Source of the DNA: Polaromonas sp. JS666
GTDB lineage: Bacteria; Pseudomonadota; Gammaproteobacteria; Burkholderiales; Burkholderiaceae_C
Direction of reading: 5' to 3'
Assembly (NCBI RefSeq): GCF_900103405.1
Contig: NZ_FNHX01000014.1
Coordinates: 30,219 to 94,218 of the forward strand
Length of the DNA stretch: 64,000 nucleotides
The notes under the pieces are model-generated. The model was not told the origin of the DNA, ran no database searches, and was given only the letters and a program-made list of their open reading frames with translations. The position numbers and the translations under genes were made by a program. This document shows positions 9,031 through 17,612 of this stretch, piece after piece; positions within the stretch are counted from its first letter, which is position 1; each line of letters begins with the position of its first letter.

Positions 9031-9659
9031 AGAAGACCGCGCACCAGCCAGAAGGCGGTGCCCCACATCATCAGCGCCACCAGCAAGTCCATGGCGCGCC
9101 AGACGGCCGGTGAGTTGAGCCGGCGCCCCACGCACCACAGCGCCACCCCCAGGCCGGTGAACCACAGCAGCGAACCGGTGATGGCGCCCAGGCCGAACAC
9201 CGCGTTGTCGGGCTGCGCATAGGCCAGCGAGGCCGTGCCTATGACCACGGCCGTGTCCAGCCAGGCATGGGGATTGAGCCAGGACAGCGCCAGCGCCAGG
9301 CCCACCGCCTTGCGGCGCGAAATGATCTCGGCGGCGGCCGGCGCACCGTCAGCCGACCGCGGCGCCGGCTGCAAAAAACGGCGCATCGCCTGGGCGCCGT
9401 AGACCAGCAGCACCAGCGCGCCCGCGCCCGTCATCGCGCCCAGCAGCTTGTCGGACAGGCCGCCCAGCTGCGCCAGCCCCATCACCCCCAGGGCGATCAG
9501 CGCCACGTCGGTCAACACGCAGAGGGCGACCGTGAGCCACAGGTGCTGGCGCAGCAGGCCCATGCGTATGACGTGGGCGTTTTGCGGGCCTATGGCCATG
9601 ATCAGCGAGAGGCTCAGGACCATACCGGTCAGGAAAGCAGGGGCGGCAAGCGGGTTCAT
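9027..9659 (-). CDS. LysE/ArgO family amino-acid exporter
   Basis: 210 residues from the ATG at 9659; an upstream in-frame start at 9716 would add 19 polar residues that do not belong to the family. Six hydrophobic helices are visible, with the LysE signature FLTGMVLSLSLIMAIGPQNAHVIRMGL at the N-terminus and LALSWLNPHAWLDTAVVIG in helix 4. The family exports basic amino acids such as arginine and lysine. A divergent LysR gene of the ArgP type 120 bp away is the classical regulator arrangement for argO/lysE. Confidence 0.9.
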   Translation of the reverse strand: MNPLAAPAFLTGMVLSLSLIMAIGPQNAHVIRMGLLRQHLWLTVALCVLTDVALIALGVMGLAQLGGLSDKLLGAMTGAGALVLLVYGAQAMRRFLQPAPRSADGAPAAAEIISRRKAVGLALALSWLNPHAWLDTAVVIGTASLAYAQPDNAVFGLGAITGSLLWFTGLGVALWCVGRRLNSPAVWRAMDLLVALMMWGTAFWLVRGLL

Positions 9660-9779
9660 ACGGTTCTTCAAAGGTTCATGAGAGTCGGCTTGCACGCAGT
9701 GTCGGGCAAAGCCCATAATGCTTAAACAAAGTTAACTAAAACTCAGATTGATCAATTAATACTTGACTCAAACCCACCG

Positions 9780-10703
9780 ATGCTCGACGCCCGACAACTC
9801 GATGCCCTGGCCGCCGTGATTGAGCACGGCAGCTTTGGCGAGGCCGCCAAAACCCTGAGCCTGACGCTGGCCGCCGTCTCGCTGCGCATCAAGTCGCTGG
9901 AAGGCGAGCTGGGCCAGCGCCTGCTGGTGCGGGGCAAGCAGGTGCGCGCCACGCCGGCCGGCCAGGCCTTGCTGGGCCATGTGCGGCAGTTGCGGCTGAT
10001 GGAGTCCGACCTGCTGGCAGGCCTGCAGGGCGGCGGCAAGGCCGGGCGCCTGCAAAGCCTGAGCGTGGCGGTGAATGCCGATTCCCTGAGCAGCTGGTTT
10101 TTACCCGGTGTGGCGCCGGTGCTGCAGGGCCACGGCCTGCTGCTGGATGTGGTGGTGGACGACCAGGACCACACCCACGATGCGCTCAAGAGCGGCGACG
10201 TCACCGGCTGCGTGACCACACTGGCCCAAGCCATGCGCGGCTGCGTGGCCGAGCCCCTGGGCGTGATGCGCTACCGCTGCATGGCCTCGCCGGCGCTGGT
10301 TGCGCAATGGAGCGAGCCTGCGCTGGGAGGCAAGGCGCAGGGGCCTAACCGCCTGGCCCATCGCCTGCTGGCCAGCCCGGCCGTGATCTTCAACCGCAAG
10401 GACGCGCTGCAGGACACTTTCCTGGCCCAGCATTTCAAGCTCAAGGGCGCGCTCTACCCGCGCCACTTCGTGCCGGCCGTCGATGCCTTCGAGCTCGCGC
10501 TGGAGCTGGGCATGGGCTGGGGCATGGTGCCCGACATCCTGCTGGCGGCGCGCGCGCACCGTCCGCCGCTGCAGGAGGTGTTGCCGGGCTGCGCGGTCGA
10601 CGTGCGGCTGTATTGGCAGCACTGGGCGCGCGAGCCGCTGGCGGCGCAGCGGCTGACGCAGGCCGTCAGGCAGGCGGCGAAGGAGCAGCTGCTGCAGGAC
10701 TGA
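9780..10703 (+). CDS. argP: LysR family regulator of the ArgP/IciA type
   Basis: 307 residues. The N-terminal helix-turn-helix reads LDARQLDALAAVIEHGSFGEAAKTLSLTLAAVSLRIKSLE, and the ArgP-like features continue with GQRLLVRGKQVRATPAGQALL and VNADSLSSWFLPGV. ArgP/LysG proteins sense lysine and arginine and activate the exporter gene. It is divergent from the LysE/ArgO gene with 120 bp between the starts, so activation of that gene is the expected role. The gene symbol is used by analogy. Confidence 0.82.
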   Translation: MLDARQLDALAAVIEHGSFGEAAKTLSLTLAAVSLRIKSLEGELGQRLLVRGKQVRATPAGQALLGHVRQLRLMESDLLAGLQGGGKAGRLQSLSVAVNADSLSSWFLPGVAPVLQGHGLLLDVVVDDQDHTHDALKSGDVTGCVTTLAQAMRGCVAEPLGVMRYRCMASPALVAQWSEPALGGKAQGPNRLAHRLLASPAVIFNRKDALQDTFLAQHFKLKGALYPRHFVPAVDAFELALELGMGWGMVPDILLAARAHRPPLQEVLPGCAVDVRLYWQHWAREPLAAQRLTQAVRQAAKEQLLQD

Positions 10704-10710
10704 GGCCGGC

Positions 10711-10744
10711 AAAAAAAAGCCTGCCGGGTCGTCCCTGGCAGGCT
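10711..10744 (-). terminator. rho-independent terminator of the PsiF-repeat gene
   Basis: An 8-bp stem (AGCCTGCC at 10718-10725 pairing with GGCAGGCT at 10737-10744) is followed on the minus strand by eight T residues. It lies 23 bp past the stop of the PsiF-repeat gene and also just behind argP, so it may serve both directions, but the T-run favours the minus strand. Confidence 0.8.
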
Positions 10745-10766
10745 GTTTGTGAGAAGCAGAGCGGCT

Positions 10767-11057
10767 TTATTTGCTCAGGCACTCTTTCATGAAAGCCTTG
10801 CGTTCGTCGCCCTTTTTGCCCTTGGCATCGACGTTGCAGCTTTTCATCTTGTCTTGCTGCGTGGCCTTCTTGGCGCTCAGGCATTCCTTCATGAAGGCCT
10901 TGCGTTCGTCGCCCTTCTTGCCCTCGGCATCCTTGTTGCAAGTGCCCATCTTGGTTTGCTGCGCGGTCTTGGCGGGAGCGTCCTGGGCATGCGCCACCGG
11001 AGACAGGATCATGGTGGCGGCAAAAGCGAAGGCGGTCAGGGATAACAGCTTTTTCAT
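10767..11057 (-). CDS. PsiF-repeat exported protein
   Basis: 96 residues from the ATG at 11057. A signal peptide (KKLLSLTAFAFAATMILSPVAHAQ) is followed by a tandem repeat of about 35 residues: K-x-x-x-CN-x-DA-x-GKKGDERKAFMKECLS appears twice. This matches the PsiF repeat known from the phosphate-starvation-inducible protein PsiF of enterobacteria. The role of PsiF is not known in detail. Two Cys per repeat suggest periplasmic disulfides. The protein is small, exported and single-gene. Confidence 0.85.
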   Translation of the reverse strand: MKKLLSLTAFAFAATMILSPVAHAQDAPAKTAQQTKMGTCNKDAEGKKGDERKAFMKECLSAKKATQQDKMKSCNVDAKGKKGDERKAFMKECLSK

Positions 11058-11191
11058 GGTGGCTCCAATGGGTTGGGAATCGGGATTGAGTTCCGGCTGG
11101 AATTCCAACACATAACGCCGGGCCAGGCAAATTCGATGACCGGGCATGCGCGCGCGCCGGGCGGCGCATGGCTTAACCGTAAAATCAGCCC

Positions 11192-12877
11192 ATGCTCTCG
11201 ATTAAAAAAGACCTGCTCGCGGCCCTGGCCGCGGGCCTGGAAGAACTTTCCCCCGGCGCGGGCGACAAAGCCGCGTTTGAATCCCCCAAGGTGGCGGCCC
11301 ACGGTGACTTCGCTTGCACGGCCGCGATGCAGCTGGCCAAGCCGCTCAAGCTCAATCCGCGCCAGCTCGCCGAAAACCTGCGCGCCATTTTGCTCAAGGC
11401 CCCGGCCTTCGAGCGCTGGGTGGACGCCATCGAGATCGCCGGCCCCGGCTTCATCAACATCCGCCTCAAGCCCGCCGCCAAGCAGGAAACCGTGCGCGAG
11501 GTGCTGCAGGCCGGCGCCGCCTACGGCACGCAAGCGGCAGGCAGCGGGCAGCGCATGATCGTTGAATTCGTTTCAGCCAACCCGACCGGGCCGCTGCATG
11601 TGGGCCACGGCCGGCAGGCCGCGCTGGGAGACGCGATCTGCAACCTGTTCGCCACCCAAGGCGCGCAGGTCTGGCGCGAGTTCTATTACAACGACGCGGG
11701 CGTGCAGATCCAGACCCTCGCCGCCAGCACGCAGGCGCGCGCCAAGGGCCTCAAGCCCGGTGATGCCGGCTGGCCCGAATCGGCCTACAACGGCGACTAC
11801 ATCGCCGACATCGCGGCCGACTTCCTGGCGAAAAAAACGGTCAAGTCGGACGACCGCGAGTTCACCGCCTCCGGCGACGTGGACGACATGGACTCGATAC
11901 GCCAGTTCGCCGTGGCCTACCTGCGCCACGAGCAGGACCTGGACCTCAAGGCCTTCTCGGTCAAGTTCGACAACTATTACCTCGAGTCCAGCCTGTACAG
12001 CTCGGGCCGCGTCGACGCCACGGTGGCGAAACTGAAAAACGCCGGCAAGACCTATGAACAGGACGGCGCGCTGTGGCTGAAGTCGACCGATTACGGCGAC
12101 GACAAAGACCGCGTGATGAAAAAGAGCGACGGCAGCTACACCTACTTCGTGCCCGACGTGGCCTACCACCTGGCCAAGTGGGAGCGCGGCTTCGGCAAGG
12201 CAATCAACATCCAGGGCATGGACCACCACGGCACCATCGCCCGCGTGCGCGCGGGGCTGCAGGCTGCCGGCGAGGGCATTCCCCAAGGCTACCCCGACTA
12301 CGTGCTGCACACCATGGTGCGCGTCATGCGCAACGGCGAGGAGGTCAAGATCTCCAAGCGCGCCGGCAGCTACGTCACGCTGCGCGACCTGATCGAATGG
12401 ACCAGCGCCGATGCCGTGCGTTTCTTTTTGCTCAGCCGCAAGCCGGACACCGAGTACATCTTCGACATCGACCTGGCGCTGGCCAAGAACAACGAGAACC
12501 CGGTGTACTACGTGCAGTACGCGCACGCGCGCATCTGCTCCATCCTCACCACCTGGGCCGAGCAGGGCGGCGACGAAGCCAGCCTGAAGTCGGCCGACCT
12601 CTCGGCGCTGGACAGCCCGCAGGCCCAGGCGCTGATGCTGCTGCTGGCCAAATACCCCGAAATGCTGGCCAATGCGGCCGCCGGCCTGGCACCGCACGAC
12701 GTGGCGTTTTACCTGCGCGAGCTGGCCGCCTGCTACCACAGCTATTACGATGCCGAGCGCATCCTGGTCGATGACGAGGCCGTCAAGCGCGCCCGGCTGG
12801 CACTGGTCGCCGCGACCGCGCAGGTGTTGCACAATGGCCTGGCGGTGCTGGGCGTGAGCGCCCCGCGCAAGATGTAA
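11192..12877 (+). CDS. argS: arginyl-tRNA synthetase
   Basis: 561 residues, normal length for class I ArgRS. An N-terminal Add-1 domain (LSIKKDLLAAL to about residue 100) precedes SANPTGPLHVGHGRQAALGDA, where HVGH is the HIGH-type ATP motif. VKISKRAGSYVTLRDLI carries the KMSKS equivalent. The C-terminal anticodon-binding helices end in QVLHNGLAVLGVSAPRKM, a typical ArgRS tail. It charges tRNA-Arg in the cytoplasm. The SPOR-domain gene follows after 36 bp on the same strand. Confidence 0.97.
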   Translation: MLSIKKDLLAALAAGLEELSPGAGDKAAFESPKVAAHGDFACTAAMQLAKPLKLNPRQLAENLRAILLKAPAFERWVDAIEIAGPGFINIRLKPAAKQETVREVLQAGAAYGTQAAGSGQRMIVEFVSANPTGPLHVGHGRQAALGDAICNLFATQGAQVWREFYYNDAGVQIQTLAASTQARAKGLKPGDAGWPESAYNGDYIADIAADFLAKKTVKSDDREFTASGDVDDMDSIRQFAVAYLRHEQDLDLKAFSVKFDNYYLESSLYSSGRVDATVAKLKNAGKTYEQDGALWLKSTDYGDDKDRVMKKSDGSYTYFVPDVAYHLAKWERGFGKAINIQGMDHHGTIARVRAGLQAAGEGIPQGYPDYVLHTMVRVMRNGEEVKISKRAGSYVTLRDLIEWTSADAVRFFLLSRKPDTEYIFDIDLALAKNNENPVYYVQYAHARICSILTTWAEQGGDEASLKSADLSALDSPQAQALMLLLAKYPEMLANAAAGLAPHDVAFYLRELAACYHSYYDAERILVDDEAVKRARLALVAATAQVLHNGLAVLGVSAPRKM

Positions 12878-12913
12878 GAACGCCGGTAGCAACCGGATTT
12901 TCAGGACAAGGCA

Positions 12914-13567
12914 ATGAACGTGGGCAAGGGTATGAATACACAACGAGGCGGGACGCTGCTGGGTTTGATCATTGGCGCGCTGATAGGCCTGGGCGCCGCG
13001 CTGGCCGTGGCGGTCTACATCACCAAGGTGCCCGTGCCTTTCATGAACAAGAGCCAGGCGCGCAATCCCGACAGCGACGCCGCGGAAGCCAAGAAGAACA
13101 AGGACTGGAACCCGAACGCGCCGCTGGCCGGCAAGAACCAGCCCAAGCCGCCGCCAGGCGCGGCCAACCCTGAAGTGCCCGGTGTTGCCGTTCCCGACCC
13201 CGCCGCGCCCAAGGCCGCCGCCTCGGCGCCCGCCAAAGCCGCCGCCGCCAAGCCCGCCCCCGCGGCCGACCCGCTGGGCGACCTGGCCAAGGCCAAGGTC
13301 GAAGGCCTGTCGTCCGGCCCCAGCGTCGACCCTTTCAGCTACTTCATCCAGGCCGGCGCCTTCCGCACGCCCGAAGACGCCGAGCAGCAGCGCGCCAAGC
13401 TGCTGTTGCTGGGCATGCAGGCCAAGGTCACCGAGCGCGAACAGGCCGGCCGCACCGTGTACCGCGTGCGCCTCGGGCCTTTCGACAAAAAGGAAGATGC
13501 CGACAAAGCCAAGGAGCGGCTGGACAACAATTCCATTGAAACGGCGCTGGTCCGCGTGCAGCGCTGA
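12914..13567 (+). CDS. SPOR domain-containing protein
   Basis: 217 residues: a short cytoplasmic tip, one membrane helix (TLLGLIIGALIGLGAALAVAVYI, about residues 13-35), a low-complexity Ala/Pro/Lys linker to about residue 130, and a C-terminal SPOR domain (YFIQAGAFRTPEDAEQQRAKLLLLGMQ, then YRVRLGPFDKKEDADKAKERL). SPOR domains bind septal peptidoglycan lacking stem peptides, which places it at the division site, as for FtsN. ATG 12932 is an alternative start. It lies between argS and dsbA, an arrangement common in related genomes. Confidence 0.9.
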   Translation: MNVGKGMNTQRGGTLLGLIIGALIGLGAALAVAVYITKVPVPFMNKSQARNPDSDAAEAKKNKDWNPNAPLAGKNQPKPPPGAANPEVPGVAVPDPAAPKAAASAPAKAAAAKPAPAADPLGDLAKAKVEGLSSGPSVDPFSYFIQAGAFRTPEDAEQQRAKLLLLGMQAKVTEREQAGRTVYRVRLGPFDKKEDADKAKERLDNNSIETALVRVQR

Positions 13568-13696
13568 CCCCCCGCGCTGCCGATAAGCTGAACTTTTCAC
13601 GGGGCCGGTGTACAAACCCCTGTGCCCCGCACCACGAGGCCGCCGTCCGCAGGGGCGGCTTACCCACCATTTCTGTCATACCAGGAGAAGAATCTG

Positions 13697-14356
13697 ATGC
13701 AACGCCGTGAGTTTTCGTTTTCAGCCGCCTCGGCGGCCGTCGCCAGCCTGGGCGGCATCGCCCTTCCCACGCTGGCGCAAGCCCAGGCCAAGGCCCCCAA
13801 GGATGGCGCCGACTACGTGACGCTGGACAAGCCGGCGCCCACCGAGGTTCCCGCGGGCCAGGTCGAGGTGGTGGAGTTCTTCTGGTACAGCTGCCCGCAT
13901 TGCAATGCCTTTGAACCGACGCTCGAGGCCTGGATGAAGCAGGCGCCCAAGGACGTGACGGTGCGGCGCGTGCCGGTCGCCTTCCGCCCCGATTTCGAGC
14001 CCCAGCAGCGCCTTTTTTATGTGCTCGAGGCCATGGGCAAGGTCGAGGAACTCCACAAAAAGGTGTTTTACGCGATCCACGTGGAAAAGTTCGCGCTCAA
14101 CACCGCCGACTCCATCGCCGCCTGGGCCGAAAAACAAGGCCTGGACAAGGCCAAGTTCATCGAGATGTACAACTCCTTCACGGTCACCACCAAGGCCCGC
14201 AAGGCCACCCAGCTGCAGGACATCTACAAGGTTGACGGTGTACCGGCGCTGGGCATTGCGGGGCGTTACTACACCTCGGCCACCCTGGCCCAAAGCATGG
14301 TCCGCGCGCTGCAAGTCACCGACTACCTGATCGCGCAGTCGCGCGGCAAGAAATAA
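13697..14356 (+). CDS. dsbA: thiol:disulfide interchange protein DsbA
   Basis: 219 residues from ATG 13697, with AGGAGAAG 7 bp upstream. An N-terminal exported segment (QRREFSFSAASAAVASLGGIALPTLAQAQ; the RRE-F start resembles a Tat signal) precedes VEVVEFFWYSCPHCNAFEP, with the DsbA active site CPHC, and a cis-Pro loop near VDGVPALGIAGRYY. It introduces disulfides into periplasmic proteins. A strong terminator follows at 14389. The helical insertion between the motifs is of usual DsbA length. Confidence 0.93.
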   Translation: MQRREFSFSAASAAVASLGGIALPTLAQAQAKAPKDGADYVTLDKPAPTEVPAGQVEVVEFFWYSCPHCNAFEPTLEAWMKQAPKDVTVRRVPVAFRPDFEPQQRLFYVLEAMGKVEELHKKVFYAIHVEKFALNTADSIAAWAEKQGLDKAKFIEMYNSFTVTTKARKATQLQDIYKVDGVPALGIAGRYYTSATLAQSMVRALQVTDYLIAQSRGKK

Positions 14357-14388
14357 ACCTTCCGTCCAGGGCCGCAACGGCCCACGCC

Positions 14389-14420
14389 AAAAACCCGCCT
14401 CGTTCCAGGCGGGTTTTTTT
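14389..14420 (+). terminator. rho-independent terminator after dsbA
   Basis: A stem of AAACCCGCCT pairing with AGGCGGGTTT around a short loop is followed by a run of seven T residues. It lies about 35 bp past the dsbA stop and separates it from lptA. Confidence 0.88.
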
Positions 14421-14506
14421 ATGCCCCTAATATTCACCCGTGCAAGCCATTCCCACAGCTTGCATGGCTACAATGGCCCAACCCAAAGCAGCAAGATTCG
14501 TGCCTT

Positions 14507-15136
14507 ATGAAACACCCCCTTTATTCCCTCGTCCTGCCGGCCGCTTTGGCGCTGGGGGCGGCGTTTCCGGCCTGGGCCGAAAAAGCCGACCGGGACAAGC
14601 CCATGAACGCGGAGGCCGATGCCCTGCGTTATGACGACCTGAAGCAGACCAGCGTGTTCACCGGCAACGTGGTGATCACCAAGGGCACCACCATCGTGCG
14701 CGGCGCGCGGGTCGACGTGAGCCAGGACCCCGAGGGCTACCAGCAGGCGATCGCCATCGCGGCGCCCGGCAAGCTGGCTTTCTACCGCAAGAAACGCGAC
14801 GGCGTGGACGAATACATCGAAGGCGAGGGCGAACGCATCGAATACGACAGCCGCGCCGACCTCGTCAAATTCATCAAGCGCGCCGTGGTGCGCCGCTACA
14901 ACGGCGCCACCCTGGTGGATGAAACCACGGGCGCCATGATCGTCTACGACAACAACACCGACGTCTTCACCGTGGACGGCGGCGCGCAGAACAGCACCGC
15001 CGCCAACCCAAGCGGGCGCATACGCGCCATGCTGTCGCCGCGCGCCGCCGCGTCAGCCCCGGGCGCCGCGCCCGCCCCCGCAGCCCCGCCCGCTGCCTTG
15101 CGCCCCAGCACCACGCTGGGCAGTGAAAAGAAATAG
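14507..15136 (+). CDS. lptA: lipopolysaccharide transport periplasmic protein LptA
   Basis: 209 residues. A signal peptide ending in FPAWA precedes the OstA/LptA beta-jellyroll: MNAEADALRYDDLKQTSVFTGNV, VDVSQDPEGYQQAIAIAAPG, and EGEGERIEYDSRADLVKFIKRAVVRR. LptA bridges the periplasm and carries LPS from the inner-membrane complex to LptD. The C-terminus is a low-complexity Ala/Pro tail. lptB follows after 15 bp and rpoN after that, the usual order, but lptC, which commonly precedes lptA, is not here; dsbA and a terminator are in its place. Confidence 0.93.
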   Translation: MKHPLYSLVLPAALALGAAFPAWAEKADRDKPMNAEADALRYDDLKQTSVFTGNVVITKGTTIVRGARVDVSQDPEGYQQAIAIAAPGKLAFYRKKRDGVDEYIEGEGERIEYDSRADLVKFIKRAVVRRYNGATLVDETTGAMIVYDNNTDVFTVDGGAQNSTAANPSGRIRAMLSPRAAASAPGAAPAPAAPPAALRPSTTLGSEKK

Positions 15137-15151
15137 AAAGAACCTGCACAG

Positions 15152-15934
15152 ATGGATGTGGTGACTGACACTTCGGCGGCCAAGGCCGCAACCCCCAGCC
15201 GCCTGGTGGCGCAGGGGCTGCAAAAATCCTACGGCAGCCGCAAGGTTGTGCAGGACGTTTCGGTGGCCGTGCAAAAAGGCGAGGTCGTGGGCCTGCTGGG
15301 CCCCAACGGCGCCGGCAAAACGACCTCCTTCTACATGATCGTGGGCCTGGTGCGCGCCGATGCCGGCGAGATTTCCATCGACGGCCAGTCGGTCGAGCAC
15401 ATGCCCATCCACCTGCGCGCCCGCCTGGGCTTGAGCTACCTGCCGCAGGAAGCCTCGATTTTCCGCAAGCTCACGGTGGAAGAGAACGTGCGCGCCGTGC
15501 TGGAGCTGCAGCTGGACGCGAACGGCAAGCCGCTGGGCCGCGCCGACACCGAGTCGCGGCTCGATGCCCTGCTGCAGGACTTGCGGGTGGACCATTTGCG
15601 CAATTCGCCGGCGCCGGCGCTGTCGGGCGGCGAGCGCCGCCGCGTCGAGATCGCCCGCGCCCTGGCGACCCAGCCGCGCTTCATCCTGCTTGACGAACCC
15701 TTCGCCGGCATAGACCCCATCGCCGTGATCGAGATCCAGCGCATCATCGGCTTCCTGAAGTCGCGCGGCATCGGTGTGCTGATCACCGACCACAATGTGC
15801 GCGAGACGCTGGGCATCTGCGACCACGCCTACATCATCAGCGACGGCCATGTGCTGGCCCAGGGCACGCCGTCCGAGATCGTGAACAACGCCGATGTGCG
15901 CCGCGTCTATCTGGGCGAGCACTTCAAAATGTAA
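15152..15934 (+). CDS. lptB: LPS export ABC transporter ATP-binding protein LptB
   Basis: 260 residues with Walker A GPNGAGKTT, Q-loop LPQEASIFRKLTVEENV, ABC signature LSGGERRRVEIARAL, Walker B FILLDEPFAGIDPIAV and the switch His in ITDHNVRETL. These match LptB, including the DEPFAGIDP sequence typical of it. It powers extraction of LPS from the inner membrane with LptF/LptG. It begins 15 bp behind lptA and is probably co-transcribed. Confidence 0.97.
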   Translation: MDVVTDTSAAKAATPSRLVAQGLQKSYGSRKVVQDVSVAVQKGEVVGLLGPNGAGKTTSFYMIVGLVRADAGEISIDGQSVEHMPIHLRARLGLSYLPQEASIFRKLTVEENVRAVLELQLDANGKPLGRADTESRLDALLQDLRVDHLRNSPAPALSGGERRRVEIARALATQPRFILLDEPFAGIDPIAVIEIQRIIGFLKSRGIGVLITDHNVRETLGICDHAYIISDGHVLAQGTPSEIVNNADVRRVYLGEHFKM

Positions 15935-15940
15935 GATGGC

Positions 15941-16030
15941 TCCCCCCCGTTGTCGCTCACTTCGTGTAGCGCCCTCCCCCCTCGAGGGGGCGGCGCCTGC
16001 GGCCCGGCTAAGCCGGTTCCGCGGCCCCTG
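15941..16030. repeat. intergenic palindromic repeat between lptB and rpoN
   Basis: A roughly 90-bp GC-rich non-coding stretch containing a CCCCCTCGAGGGGG palindrome (15975-15990 region), a GCGCCTGCGGCCCGGC segment and AAGCCGGTTCCGCGG. From memory, very similar multi-copy intergenic units occur in Comamonadaceae genomes. Only one copy is in this window, so its repeat nature cannot be shown here. It could fold into hairpins in the lptB-rpoN transcript. Confidence 0.5.
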
Positions 16031-16068
16031 CTCGAACTTTTTCTGCGCTCCCATCAAAGCTCCTTGAC

Positions 16069-17604
16069 ATGAAGCAGGGTCTCTCGCTCCGCGTCTCGCA
16101 GCATCTTGCGCTGACGCCCCAGCTGCAGCAGTCGATACGCCTGCTGCAGCTGTCCACGCTCGAGCTGAGCCAGGAAGTCGAGCAGATGCTCGACGAAAAC
16201 CCGTTTCTCGAGGTGTCGGACGAAACCGCGGTGCGCGAGGAGTTCGGCCTGGAGCATGTCAACACGCCGGTCAGCCAGGACAGCCGCGAGTTTGAATCCG
16301 CCGCCGATGCAACAGCCGGCGGCGCGGAAGACGCGGGCCTTTCGACGGCCGGCGAAGCCGAGGTCAGCGCGGAACCCAAGCTCGAGGAAAGCTGGGAAGG
16401 CGACGGCACGGTGGAGACCGCGCCCGACGACAGCGAATGGGGCAGCGACGCGCCGCCGCGCAAGAACAACAACGAGGAAAGCGAGGCCGAGGCCTCGGAC
16501 CTCACGGGCGGCCATGAGTCGCTGCAAGACCATTTGCACCGCCAGTCGCTGGGCCTGCGCCTGTCCGAGGAAGACCGCGCGGCCCTGCATTTCCTGATCG
16601 AGTCGCTCAACGATGACGGCTACCTCGAAGACAGCCTGGCCTCGCTCGCCGCCGGCCTGGCCGGCGGCGACATGGAACAGGCCGAGGAGCTCGAGCAGCG
16701 CTTTGCCATGGCGCTCAAGCTGCTGCACCACATGGAGCCGGCCGGGGTGGGCGCGCGCAACCTGGCCGAGTGCCTGGGCCTGCAGTTGCTCGACTGCAAG
16801 GACTGTGAGGAGACCCGCGCCGCCATCGCCGTGTGCAAGCATCCGATGGAGCTGCTGGCCAAACGCGACGTCAAGCGCTTGTCCTACCTGTGCGGGTTCA
16901 CCGAGGCGGCCATCAAGGGCGCGATCGCCGTGATAGGCCGGCTCGATCCCAAACCCGGGCGCCGCTTCGTGAACGTGGAACGCAACCTCATCGTGCCTGA
17001 CGTCATCGTCGTGAAGTCGGGCCGGGGCTTCAAGGTCACGCTCAACGGCGACGTGATGCCGCGCCTGCGCGTGCACGACATCTACGCCAACGCCCTCAAG
17101 CAGCACAAGGGCCAGGACGGCCAGGCGCTGCAGCAGCGCCTGCAGGAGGCGCGCTGGTTCATCAAGAACATCCAGCAGCGCTTTGACACCATATTGCGCG
17201 TGAGCAGCGCCATCGTCGAGCGGCAAAAGAGTTTCTTCACGCACGGCGAACTCGCGATGCGCCCGCTGGTGCTGCGCGAAATCGCCGACGAACTGGGTCT
17301 GCACGAATCCACGATTTCACGCGTGACCACCGCCAAGTACATGGGCACGCCCTTCGGCACCTTTGAGCTGAAGTATTTCTTCGGCTCCGCGCTGGGCACC
17401 GAGACCGGCGGCAACGCCTCGAGCACGGCGGTGCGCGCGCTGATCAAGCAGTTTGTCTCCTCCGAGAGCGCGAAAAAACCGCTCAGCGACAACCAGATTT
17501 CTGAAATGCTCAAGGAGCAGGGCATCGAATGCGCGCGCCGCACCGTGGCCAAGTACCGCGAGGCCCTGCGCATAGCGCCCGCCAACCTGCGCAAGTCTCT
17601 CTAA
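16069..17604 (+). CDS. rpoN: RNA polymerase sigma-54 factor RpoN
   Basis: 511 residues with all three sigma-54 regions: the Gln/Leu-rich N-terminal activator region (GLSLRVSQHLALTPQLQQSIRLLQLSTLEL), an acidic variable linker (about residues 60-150), the core-binding domain, a helix-turn-helix (EIADELGLHESTISRVTTAKY) and the C-terminal RpoN box ARRTVAKYREALRI. It directs RNA polymerase to -24/-12 promoters and depends on AAA+ activators. It lies after lptB as in most proteobacteria, separated here by a 134-bp gap containing the palindromic repeat. Confidence 0.97.
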   Translation: MKQGLSLRVSQHLALTPQLQQSIRLLQLSTLELSQEVEQMLDENPFLEVSDETAVREEFGLEHVNTPVSQDSREFESAADATAGGAEDAGLSTAGEAEVSAEPKLEESWEGDGTVETAPDDSEWGSDAPPRKNNNEESEAEASDLTGGHESLQDHLHRQSLGLRLSEEDRAALHFLIESLNDDGYLEDSLASLAAGLAGGDMEQAEELEQRFAMALKLLHHMEPAGVGARNLAECLGLQLLDCKDCEETRAAIAVCKHPMELLAKRDVKRLSYLCGFTEAAIKGAIAVIGRLDPKPGRRFVNVERNLIVPDVIVVKSGRGFKVTLNGDVMPRLRVHDIYANALKQHKGQDGQALQQRLQEARWFIKNIQQRFDTILRVSSAIVERQKSFFTHGELAMRPLVLREIADELGLHESTISRVTTAKYMGTPFGTFELKYFFGSALGTETGGNASSTAVRALIKQFVSSESAKKPLSDNQISEMLKEQGIECARRTVAKYREALRIAPANLRKSL

Positions 17605-17612
17605 GTCTCTTC

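Noticed and set aside
11573..13615. 680-codon open frame on the minus strand
   Set aside because: It lies antisense to argS and the SPOR gene, whose protein motifs are unmistakable. Long antisense frames are common in such high-GC DNA.
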